64,000 nt of DNA from Planctomycetota bacterium (GTDB lineage Bacteria > Planctomycetota > UBA1135). Positions 43,745 to 51,624 of the stretch are shown here, piece by piece. The notes under the pieces are model-generated. The model did no database searches, was not told the origin of the DNA, and saw only the letters and a program-made list of their open reading frames with translations. Where the stretch lies: assembly GCA_008501825.1 (NCBI GenBank), contig QQUA01000013.1:558001-622000 (forward strand), read 5' to 3'. How positions within the stretch are numbered: the stretch's first letter is position 1; each line of letters opens with the position of its first letter. Position numbers and translations under genes: made by a program.

Positions 43745-44119
43745 CTAAGCCCGATGGGCCACCACGTCGATTTCCACCAAAACATCTTTCGGAAGACGGG
43801 CGACTTCGACCGTACTCCGAGCCGGTTTGTGCTGGCCGAAGAACTGGCCATAGACCTCATTGATGGCGGCAAAATCATCCATGTTCTTGAGGAATACGGT
43901 GCACTTGACTACATCGGTTTTGAGCAAACCGGCCGCCCCCAAAACCGCTTCCAAATTCGACAAAACTTGTTCAGTTTGAACTTCCACCCCACCTTCGACC
44001 AACTGGCCGTGGGCATCCAAAGCAATTTGGCCGCTGGAAAAAAGAAAATCACCGGCTTGAACCGCCTGGCTGTAAGGACCGATGGCGGCGGGAGCCGCGT
44101 CGCTGTGAATCGTTTCCAT
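43745..44119 (-). CDS. RidA family enamine/imine deaminase
   Basis: A small cytoplasmic protein of 124 aa that hydrolyses reactive enamines and imines from PLP enzymes. Family motifs are AIGPYSQAV, FSSGQIALD, KCTVFLKNMDDF and the C-terminal ARSTVEVARLPKDVLVEIDVVA with the active-site Arg. It is located 16 bp after coaD on the same strand. Confidence 0.92.
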   Translation of the reverse strand: METIHSDAAPAAIGPYSQAVQAGDFLFSSGQIALDAHGQLVEGGVEVQTEQVLSNLEAVLGAAGLLKTDVVKCTVFLKNMDDFAAINEVYGQFFGQHKPARSTVEVARLPKDVLVEIDVVAHRA

Positions 44120-44135
44120 GGATGGATTTCCTGAA

Positions 44136-44648
44136 TCAGGATTGGGAAGGGAAGGAGGTCTGGGTCAAACGCTGGATCAGTTGCTGGTGGACGGCAGGGG
44201 TCAAGAATCGATGGAGATCTCCGCCACCGCGATAGACTTCTTTGATCAGCCGACTCGATAGATAGGAGTATTTCTCGTTCGGCATGACGAATACCGTTTC
44301 CACTTGATCTTCCAAGGCCCGATTGGTCAAGGCCATTTGATACTCATATTCGAAATCGGCGACGGTGCGGACGCCGCGAAGGATGACTGGGATTTGCTGG
44401 CGGCGACAGAAATCGACCACCAGTCCGCCAAAGGAGGTGACTTCCACTTCGCCTAGGTCGGCAGTCTCTCGGCGCAACATATCCACCCGTTCTTCCACCG
44501 AAAATAACGGCGTCTTCGAGGCATTTTCGGCTACCGCCACGCACAGGGATCCGAACAAATGAAGTCCCCGGCGGATGAGATCCAAATGCCCTAAGGTCAC
44601 CGGATCGAAGGTCCCGGGGTACAAGGCTTTGGCAATCCGGCCGCTCAT
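44136..44648 (-). CDS. coaD: CoaD, phosphopantetheine adenylyltransferase
   Basis: It catalyses the penultimate step of coenzyme A synthesis. The nucleotidyltransferase motif YPGTFDPVTLGHLDLI is at 9-24; AENASKTPLFS, ILRGVRTVADFEYEYQMA and the ISSxxIRE-like SYLSSRLIKEV follow. At 170 aa it is full length. A TACAAT box ends 6 nt before the ATG, so its mRNA may be leaderless. It is divergent from comEC by 49 bp. Confidence 0.95.
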   Translation of the reverse strand: MSGRIAKALYPGTFDPVTLGHLDLIRRGLHLFGSLCVAVAENASKTPLFSVEERVDMLRRETADLGEVEVTSFGGLVVDFCRRQQIPVILRGVRTVADFEYEYQMALTNRALEDQVETVFVMPNEKYSYLSSRLIKEVYRGGGDLHRFLTPAVHQQLIQRLTQTSFPSQS

Positions 44649-44654
44649 ATTGGA

Positions 44655-44660
44655 ATTGTA
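44655..44660 (-). promoter_or_regulatory. Candidate -10 box of coaD (TACAAT), leaderless start
   Basis: TACAAT, five of six matches, ends 6 nt before the coaD ATG; TTGCCC lies 15 bp further upstream as a possible -35. Confidence 0.55.
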
Positions 44661-44697
44661 GTGTCACCTGGGCCGGGGCAACTCGTCTGCCAAGAAG

Positions 44698-46899
44698 ATG
44701 AAATTGGCCTCGATTCCCGGAGCGGTCCCAGCCGCCGGCATGTTCCTTCTGGCATGCGGCTGGCGGGTCTTGCACGGGCAGGGCCCCATTTGGTTGGCCG
44801 AAGGGGCGGCCCTGATTGCTTTCTTGGCGGCGTTGGCCGCGGTGATCCGGCCCCGTGGCCTTTGGCTATGCCTGGCCGCCGCCGCTCTCGGGGTCGCTCG
44901 GGTTCCTCCCAGATCGGGCCTGCACCTATACCCGGAAGGCGCCGGATTGGACTCTCCCGCATCCGATTCAGGACGCAGGGAATGGCTTCTTGGGCACCGC
45001 CCGGCGAAGCTGGTCGGCCGTTTGCAGCAAAGTTGGCGCCATGGGCAGGGAAGCACGGTGGCGATCCTGGACCACCTGCAGAGCCCTCAGGGCCGGCCGT
45101 TGGACCGGTCGGACCGCAGTTTGCGGGTCCTAAGTCGCCAGACTCAACTCCTGGGTCCGCCGGGAAGCTGGTATCAGGTGGCCGGACGCCTGTACCAAGA
45201 TCGCTTCTTTCTGCACATGGAGAAGGCGCGCTTGAGACCGGTGATGTTCCATCCTGATCATCCCTGGCGACCTCCTCCTTTTTGGCAAAGATGGCGGCAC
45301 TGGATTCGCCAGCGCTTTCACCAGGTCCTTTCCCACCCGGAGGCCGGCATGGCCCAAGCCTTGATCTTGGGAGAAAGCGGAGCCATTCCCGAGGGTCGTT
45401 ACCAGGCCTATCGGCGCTTGGGTTTGTTGCACTTATTGGCCGTCTCGGGTTTGCACTTTTGGTTATGGGACGCCTTGTTGAAGCGTTTCCTTGGCCGGCG
45501 CGGCCGCATCCTCCGGTGGCCATTGTTAATCCTGATGGTGATCCTTGCCGGAGCTCGGGCGCCGGCGGTGCGGGCGGTGGCCTTCTTGTTCGGCCGCGAT
45601 TGGTTCCGGCATCGCGGAGGCCGAGCCCCCGGCTTCCATTTGTGGGCTTTGGCCCTGTGGGTCGAACTTGCGCTGCTGGATCCACGCAGCGCCAATCTTG
45701 GTTGGGTTCTGTCCTATGGAGCGACCGCCGCCATGCTGGCGGTGCCGAGGAAAACCAAGGGGCGAACCTTGACCCTTCGCCTTTCCTTGGCGGCTTTCTT
45801 GGCCACAGCTCCCTGGCTCCACGCGATTCAGGGCAGCTTGGAGCCTTGGTCCATCTTGCTGAGCCCAGTCTTGGCCTTAGCCCTGCCTTGGAGACTAAGC
45901 CTTTCGCTCGTGAGTTTGCTTCCCGGCGGCCCTTGGCTGGCCAAGCCGGCTTTGAGCCTGCTCGGAACTTTGGAAGGAGAAATCTTGGCCTGGCTGCAAG
46001 AGTTGCCAGGGTCGCCTTGGCCCCTGACCGCCTGGTCTTCTCTTTGGTTGGCGGCCGGATGTTGGGTCGCCCTTGGATGCCTGTGCAGATCGGATAAGCA
46101 GGACCGGGATCGCTTTTCGCAAACCGAAAAAGGCGGGCTTTCATTCCCCGATCCTCAAGCATGGATCCGCCGCCGGCGCCGATGGATGGGCTGGGGCCTG
46201 GCCGGGATCCTGCTGCTCCTGGCGACCCCAGGACGCCAAGGGGCTGGAGTTCTTGCCCTTCCGGTCGGCCACGGCCTCGCCGTTCTGATCGGCGGTGAAA
46301 ACGAAGTTTTTGCGTTCGACGCCGGAAGTTCCGACCTCAAACCTCATTATTTGATGGACCGGGTCTTTGCCCCGGAATTGAGACGCCGTCAATGGCGCTG
46401 GCCGAAACGGATCGCCTTCAGCCACGCCGATTCAGATCACGGCAATGCCTTTCCGGCTTTGCATTCGCGCAAAGCAATGGAAGTCATGAAAGTTCATCCC
46501 GGGGAGGAAATCTGGATCCAAGGTTTGGCACCCTGGAAACTCCGGTTATTGGGTTGCCGGGCGGAGGCTTTGGATCACAGCAATGCCGGAGGACAGGTTT
46601 TGGAACTCTTTGGAAAGGATGGCTGGCGAGGCATATTTCTCGGCGATCAATTCGGTTTCAGTTTGCGGGATTTGCGTCTCCGGCTGGGTCCAGGACCGGT
46701 GGATCTCTTGTTGTTACCTCACCACGGCAGAACCACCGACGGTTTGCCGGAATTGTTGGACCATTTGCAACCGCGCCGAGCTTGGGTTTCCTGCGGCATT
46801 GGAGATTTTCCGTTGCCGGTGCTTCCCCTTTTACAACGGAGAGGAATCCCTACTCAGGCAACTTTGCTGAATCCTCTTTGGCAAGCCTATTCGGAATAA
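44698..46899 (+). CDS. comEC: ComEC/Rec2-type DNA uptake channel protein
   Basis: An inner-membrane protein of 733 aa. After two N-terminal helices comes an OB-like domain (VGRLQQSWRH onward). The Competence membrane domain holds AQALILGESGAIPEGRYQAYRRLGLLHLLAVSGLH, and the C-terminal metallo-beta-lactamase-like domain has SHADSDHGNAF and LLLPHHG. ComEC forms the channel through which one DNA strand enters during natural transformation. It is directly followed by comM. Confidence 0.9.
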   Translation: MKLASIPGAVPAAGMFLLACGWRVLHGQGPIWLAEGAALIAFLAALAAVIRPRGLWLCLAAAALGVARVPPRSGLHLYPEGAGLDSPASDSGRREWLLGHRPAKLVGRLQQSWRHGQGSTVAILDHLQSPQGRPLDRSDRSLRVLSRQTQLLGPPGSWYQVAGRLYQDRFFLHMEKARLRPVMFHPDHPWRPPPFWQRWRHWIRQRFHQVLSHPEAGMAQALILGESGAIPEGRYQAYRRLGLLHLLAVSGLHFWLWDALLKRFLGRRGRILRWPLLILMVILAGARAPAVRAVAFLFGRDWFRHRGGRAPGFHLWALALWVELALLDPRSANLGWVLSYGATAAMLAVPRKTKGRTLTLRLSLAAFLATAPWLHAIQGSLEPWSILLSPVLALALPWRLSLSLVSLLPGGPWLAKPALSLLGTLEGEILAWLQELPGSPWPLTAWSSLWLAAGCWVALGCLCRSDKQDRDRFSQTEKGGLSFPDPQAWIRRRRRWMGWGLAGILLLLATPGRQGAGVLALPVGHGLAVLIGGENEVFAFDAGSSDLKPHYLMDRVFAPELRRRQWRWPKRIAFSHADSDHGNAFPALHSRKAMEVMKVHPGEEIWIQGLAPWKLRLLGCRAEALDHSNAGGQVLELFGKDGWRGIFLGDQFGFSLRDLRLRLGPGPVDLLLLPHHGRTTDGLPELLDHLQPRRAWVSCGIGDFPLPVLPLLQRRGIPTQATLLNPLWQAYSE

Positions 46900-46950
46900 C
46901 GGTAACCGAAGCGGCCCGATTCCGTCTTCCAGAGAAAGCTTGGTTAACTC

Positions 46951-48579
46951 ATGGAAATCTTCGGTGCCTGTTTGGAAGGCGGAGAAGCTCGATTGATTCG
47001 AGTGGAGGCTTTGCTTGGCCGCGGTTTGAACAAAATCACCTTGGTCGGCATGGCGGATCCGGTGGCCAGAGAAGCCCGAGAACGGATTCCGGCGGCGGTT
47101 GCCGCTCATGGATTCGCTTTTCCAAGAGGCAGAGTGTTGTTCAACTTGGTCCCGGCTCAACTTCCCAAGAGCGGCTTGCCTTTGGACTTGGCTCTGGCGG
47201 TGGCCGTGTTGGTGGAAGATGGACAACTACCCGCCCCCAAAGCACCTTGTTTATTTTTGGGAGAGTTGGATTTGGAAGGTTCTTTGGGGCCGCCGGCCAA
47301 GGGGGTTTTGTTGGCCGCCATGGCGGCAAGGGCCCAGGGAATATCCATCGTGACCGATCCGAGCAGTGCCCAGGAAGCGGCCATTCTGCCGCAACTCACG
47401 GTCTGGCCCTGTTCCACTCTGGCTGAAGTGGCGGCTTTGTTGCAAGGTTCCGAGGAAGGGCCTGAACCTTTGAAAAACAAGCCCAGCCCGCTGCCACCGA
47501 ACCGCCTGGACCAACTTCGTTTACAGGATGTACGCGGGCAGGAACTGGCTCGAAAAGCCGCAGTGATCGCTGCCGCAGGTGGCCATTCCCTTTTGTTGGA
47601 AGGGCCCCCGGGAACGGGAAAGAGTTTGTTGGCCCAACGCATCCTCTCCCTGCTTCCCGATATGGAGTTTGAAGCTGCCTTGGAGTTGGCCCGCATGGAA
47701 GCCTTGTTGGGCCCAGTTCAGTCCTTGCATCGAAGGCCACCCTGGCGGGCCCCGCATGCTTCTATATCGGTTCAGGGTCTTTTGGGAGGCGGCCGCCCAT
47801 TGCGCCCCGGGGAATTGTCCTTGGCTCATCAAGGAGTGCTGTTTCTGGATGAAATGCCGGAATTCGCCCGCCCCGCCTTGGAGGGTTTGCGCCAGCCATT
47901 GGATGACGGGCGGGTGCGAATTCACCGAACTCGAGATTGGGCGGAATTCCCGGCAAGGGTGCTCTTGGTCGCCACCCGCAATCCCTGCCCTTGCGGTTTC
48001 GCCAGTCATCCGAAAATCCCATGCCGTTGCACTCCGTATCAAGTGGAAAAATATCGCAATCGAACTTCAGGCCCGCTTTTGGATCGTTTCGACTTAATGG
48101 TGGAAATGGGGCCGGTGGACCCGGAAGTGATGCAAGGGCCGCCCACTTCCCCCACGACGGAAGAAGCGGAGACCTGGATGCAAACCGCCCGTCAAATTCA
48201 ACTCGGTCGAAAACAAAAGGGAAGGTACGGCCAGGCCAGTGAAGCAGAATGGGAAGATTTTCAAAACGGGCCCATGAGTACCTGCGCCCGCCAAAGCTTG
48301 CAGCAGGCGGCGGAAGCCCTGTTTCTGAGTGGAAGAGCTTGTTTGCGAGTCCTGCGCGTCGCTCGCACCATCGCTGACCTAAAAGGAAAGGAAACTTTGG
48401 GTCGAAACGATGTCCTCGAAAGTTTGGCCTATCGGCCGCGCTTTAAGGAGGAGGTAGCAACCAAAAAGAGAAACCTGATTCGTTCGCCAATGACTCCCCA
48501 CCAGCGGCAGTCAACGCCTGCTCTAAAGCCTGTAGCTGCTGATGGCTCAAAACCAACAGAGGCCGATCGGAAAACTTAG
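46951..48579 (+). CDS. comM: ComM/YifB-type AAA+ ATPase
   Basis: A Mg-chelatase-like AAA+ helicase of 542 aa that promotes branch migration when transformed DNA recombines. The N-terminal S5-like domain has FNLVPAQLPKSGLPLDLALA. Walker A GPPGTGKS is at about 219-226, Walker B is VLFLDEMPEF, and ATRNPCPCGF carries the Zn-type cysteines. The last 45 codons (48443-48579) lie over the convergent membrane-protein gene and are polar and non-conserved in look, probably a read-through tail after the normal end near LAYRP. Confidence 0.92.
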   Translation: MEIFGACLEGGEARLIRVEALLGRGLNKITLVGMADPVAREARERIPAAVAAHGFAFPRGRVLFNLVPAQLPKSGLPLDLALAVAVLVEDGQLPAPKAPCLFLGELDLEGSLGPPAKGVLLAAMAARAQGISIVTDPSSAQEAAILPQLTVWPCSTLAEVAALLQGSEEGPEPLKNKPSPLPPNRLDQLRLQDVRGQELARKAAVIAAAGGHSLLLEGPPGTGKSLLAQRILSLLPDMEFEAALELARMEALLGPVQSLHRRPPWRAPHASISVQGLLGGGRPLRPGELSLAHQGVLFLDEMPEFARPALEGLRQPLDDGRVRIHRTRDWAEFPARVLLVATRNPCPCGFASHPKIPCRCTPYQVEKYRNRTSGPLLDRFDLMVEMGPVDPEVMQGPPTSPTTEEAETWMQTARQIQLGRKQKGRYGQASEAEWEDFQNGPMSTCARQSLQQAAEALFLSGRACLRVLRVARTIADLKGKETLGRNDVLESLAYRPRFKEEVATKKRNLIRSPMTPHQRQSTPALKPVAADGSKPTEADRKT

Positions 48580-50149
48580 CCCGCACGCGCTCAAGAGCGG
48601 TGGCCTCGGCCAAAGGTTTTTTCGGACCGGACAAGCCATAACTCTGGCCGGCGTAAAGCCCGAACAAGAGGTCCAACCGGTCGGCCAAATCTTCCTGCCG
48701 GTCATTGTGGATTTGGGGCAAATCCACAAACAAGGATTGGCGAAAGCTCGGAGCCAGGGCGTTGCCTTGAACTAGCCCTCCAGAAACCCGACTTCCCGGC
48801 TGTGCCGGGTGCATAAGTAATACCGCTTCCGCCGGAGCGTTTTCCGCCGCCTGCAACAAGGCTTCGGGAATCGGATTGGCGATGCGCTCGGACGCTATCC
48901 TCCATTCCCCTTGCGCCCATCGCAAAGGCAAGCGGACTTCCTGATTTCCCCAAGCCGCATAGGCCGTGGCGGTCCAAATCGACGTGGGAGCCGCCAAAGC
49001 CAGCAGCGCCCAAGCCAAAATCGGTTTTCGGGCCGCCAATCCTTGCAAGCAAACTCCGGCGGGAAGGGCCCAGAGCACTGCACCGAGGCGAGCCATCTTG
49101 TACTCATTTCCCCAAGGCAAGGGAATGAACATCAACAACAGAGCGGCTAAGCCGGCGGCAAAAGTCCAAGCCAGGCGAGTCTCCTTCTCCATCTTGCGCC
49201 AACCCAAAATACCCAGCGGAAGAAGGAGCAGAAGGGGTCCAAGCCCATTACTCCAAGCCTGCCCCGCCACCGCCAAGGGGCCAATCCAAGATTCGGATCG
49301 CTCGGCTTTGGCAAAGGCAGGAACCAGAAAAGGAAAGGCGACCAATCCGGCCAGGATCGCTGCCGCAGGCCACTGCCAACGAGCCGGGCCTTTTTGCCAA
49401 AGAACCGGCAATTTCCAACTGGCCATACAAAGGGCGGCAAAGCCGCCGGCCAAGGGGTTCAAGGCCAAAGCCAAACCCAAACTGAAGCCGGCCGCCAGAA
49501 CCTGGACCCAGGAAAGTTCCTTGCCACCAACCGGTCGGGTGGTGGCGGCAGCCATGGCCCAAAGAGCGGGAGCCAAAGCCAGGGCGAAAGAAGAAACGTT
49601 CAGGAACTTGGGGAGAAAGGCCTGCAGGCGAGCATCCCAGTAAAAAGGGCTGCCGGACCAGCAAAGAGCTTTCAAAACGAAAACTGGGGCTTGGCCAAGT
49701 TCCGCCGAGTCAGCGAAGAAAAGTCCGAACCAACCGAAAGCGTTAAAACCAAGAACCGAAGCCCAAAAAGCAAATCGACGAGCCCGAAATTTCAGTTGAA
49801 AGCTCCTGCCTAAAGCATCCAAGGCCGGAGCGTACAAAATAGCCGCCAATCCATTGAGCAAGGCAAATCCCCAAAGCGGCCCGAAGCCCAAGCGACCTAA
49901 GCCGACTCCCAGGGCAGGGTAAAGAGTGTAGTAGCGAAGAGCGGCTCCGGCGTGGTAGGGATTCTCCGGCATCAAACCTTGCTGCCACACGGCATCCCCC
50001 ACTCGGCTGTGAAGAAGGCCGTGATAGGAAGCCCGCACCGTTTCTCCACCGGCGGCCACCAAAAGCAACACCAGGAGCCCCAAGAACAAGCCTTCCAACC
50101 ACGGAAAAATACGTTCTTTCTTATCCACCGCCGAGCCTAAGGATTCCAT
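48443..50149 (-). CDS. Multi-pass membrane protein, GT-C glycosyltransferase-like
   Basis: A 568-aa protein with about twelve hydrophobic segments and a soluble C-terminal domain of about 150 aa. After the first helix the loop has SYHGLLHSRVGDAVWQQGL and ALRYYTLYPALG, reminiscent of the first extracytoplasmic loop of GT-C or DUF2298-type enzymes that use polyprenyl-linked sugars. No exact family can be given. ATG 50149 lies 13 bp inside the end of the sulfatase-fold gene, so the two are coupled. The 3' end overlaps comM by 137 bp. Confidence 0.75.
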   Translation of the reverse strand: MESLGSAVDKKERIFPWLEGLFLGLLVLLLVAAGGETVRASYHGLLHSRVGDAVWQQGLMPENPYHAGAALRYYTLYPALGVGLGRLGFGPLWGFALLNGLAAILYAPALDALGRSFQLKFRARRFAFWASVLGFNAFGWFGLFFADSAELGQAPVFVLKALCWSGSPFYWDARLQAFLPKFLNVSSFALALAPALWAMAAATTRPVGGKELSWVQVLAAGFSLGLALALNPLAGGFAALCMASWKLPVLWQKGPARWQWPAAAILAGLVAFPFLVPAFAKAERSESWIGPLAVAGQAWSNGLGPLLLLLPLGILGWRKMEKETRLAWTFAAGLAALLLMFIPLPWGNEYKMARLGAVLWALPAGVCLQGLAARKPILAWALLALAAPTSIWTATAYAAWGNQEVRLPLRWAQGEWRIASERIANPIPEALLQAAENAPAEAVLLMHPAQPGSRVSGGLVQGNALAPSFRQSLFVDLPQIHNDRQEDLADRLDLLFGLYAGQSYGLSGPKKPLAEATALERVRAKFSDRPLLVLSHQQLQALEQALTAAGGESLANESGFSFWLLPPP

Positions 50150-51600
50150 TGTCCTGCTTCCCAAGGAGCACACGGGTCGTCCTTGAATTCTTCGGGGTAT
50201 CCCAATTCCTGCAAGTGGCCGTTCAGGCCCTGGGTTCCTGGATCCCAGCCTTGACCTTGCAAAATGGATTCCCGATCCCCGGGTGGAACCGGTTGCAGGT
50301 TCAGGTACCACTGATGAAGAGCCGCCAGCAAACGCCGAGTATGTTGGGGATAATCGGCGGCAACGTCCGTTTGTTCCAAAGGATCGGCCAAGCGGTCATA
50401 AAGGGCCACCGAAAGATAAGGATAGGCCCCATCGGTCGGCGGTTCGAAAGGCCCGTTCGGCCGAGCCTCACGGCATGGCTGGTGAACCAAGGTCCAGCGT
50501 TGATCCCGAACCGAAAAGAACTCCGATTGCCAAGCGGCAAATTGAAGGGTTTCTTGGGCTTCGACGCCGTGGAGCACCATGGGCAGAACCCGATGAAGTC
50601 CCAGGTCCTGCCTCTGACGGCTTCCCTGGGCCCAACCGGCACCTGCAATGATCAATGGCACTTGGATCACTCCGCTGAAAAGGCTTTTGGCGTGCAAGAA
50701 ATAGCCGTGCCGATCGCCGAGTTCCTCGCCGTGGTCGCTGAAAAAAACCACGATCGCATTTTCCAACAAGGAGCCTCGTCCCGCCTTTTGATAATGGGCT
50801 TCCAAGCCGGACAACAATCGCTGCACATACAGGCCGGCGGTATAGACCTCGGCATCGTACAAAGCCCGGAGACGTTCCTTTTCCTTTTCCGTCAAACTTT
50901 GCGGTTGGCGATGCAGTTGGTAGAGATGTTCATTCTCCGCTTCCGGGCCGGCGGTGTTTGCGTAGCGATGACGATATTCCGTTGGCGGAGTATAAGGCTG
51001 ATGAGGCGCCATGAAATGAGCCCACAGCATCAGCTTCTCTCCCTTGGAAATGGGAGCCTCGGCTAAATTCAACAACTCCTCCGCCACCAGGGGCTCTTGG
51101 GCTTTAAAGCGAATGCGATAATCCTCGAAGCCTCGAGCCAAACCATGGGAAGGGTTTTGCGGTCGAGTCAATGACCGGTTGGCGAGGCGGGCGAAGCAGC
51201 GGTAGCCATGATCTCGTAAGCGCTCGCTCCACAATTCGATGCCGGGTTGAATCCAATGTTTATTCGAGATGGCGCCGTGTTCCAGGGGAAATCGGCCGGT
51301 CCAAAAGGTCGCCAGCGAAGGCACCGTTTTGCCGCTGGGAGCCCAACATTGATCGAAAACGGTCCCCTGTTGCGCCAACCAAGCCAAGCTGCCTAGCTGT
51401 TCCGGATCGCCGGCGGTATCCCGATCGGCTCCGTACATGGGCAAGCGATCCGCTCGAAGAGTATCGATAGAAACGAAGATCAAATCCTTGCCGGCGGCCC
51501 AAGCGCCGTCGGAGGATTCTCCATTTCCGCAGGCGGTGAAGCAAGCGATCGCCGCCGCCGCCAGCAAGGCCCCGACCCTGGGCCAATCACGCTGATTCAT
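50137..51600 (-). CDS. Sulfatase-fold lipoprotein hydrolase/transferase with Thr nucleophile position
   Basis: A protein of 487 aa with a lipoprotein signal (FTAC, Cys24) and the alkaline-phosphatase/sulfatase fold. The metal site is VSIDTLRADRLP (D46) and FFSDHGEELGD. At the catalytic position the sequence is KTVPSLATFWTGR with Thr92, not the C/S-x-P-S-R motif that is converted to formylglycine. It is therefore not a classic sulfatase and is closer to phospho-transferases or hydrolases using Thr. HDVM-type substrates cannot be predicted. A TATACT box lies 9 nt upstream of the ATG. Confidence 0.8.
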   Translation of the reverse strand: MNQRDWPRVGALLAAAAIACFTACGNGESSDGAWAAGKDLIFVSIDTLRADRLPMYGADRDTAGDPEQLGSLAWLAQQGTVFDQCWAPSGKTVPSLATFWTGRFPLEHGAISNKHWIQPGIELWSERLRDHGYRCFARLANRSLTRPQNPSHGLARGFEDYRIRFKAQEPLVAEELLNLAEAPISKGEKLMLWAHFMAPHQPYTPPTEYRHRYANTAGPEAENEHLYQLHRQPQSLTEKEKERLRALYDAEVYTAGLYVQRLLSGLEAHYQKAGRGSLLENAIVVFFSDHGEELGDRHGYFLHAKSLFSGVIQVPLIIAGAGWAQGSRQRQDLGLHRVLPMVLHGVEAQETLQFAAWQSEFFSVRDQRWTLVHQPCREARPNGPFEPPTDGAYPYLSVALYDRLADPLEQTDVAADYPQHTRRLLAALHQWYLNLQPVPPGDRESILQGQGWDPGTQGLNGHLQELGYPEEFKDDPCAPWEAGQWNP

Positions 51601-51609
51601 GATGCTGCA

Positions 51610-51615
51610 AGTATA
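51610..51615 (-). promoter_or_regulatory. Candidate -10 box (TATACT) of sulfatase-fold gene
   Basis: TATACT, five of six matches, ends 9 nt before ATG 51600, leaving at most a few leader bases. Confidence 0.5.
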
Positions 51616-51624
51616 GCCGCCGAT

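Noticed and set aside
50137..51600. Calling the gene an arylsulfatase
   Set aside because: The Cys/Ser-x-Pro-Ser-Arg motif needed for formylglycine is absent; Thr is at that position.
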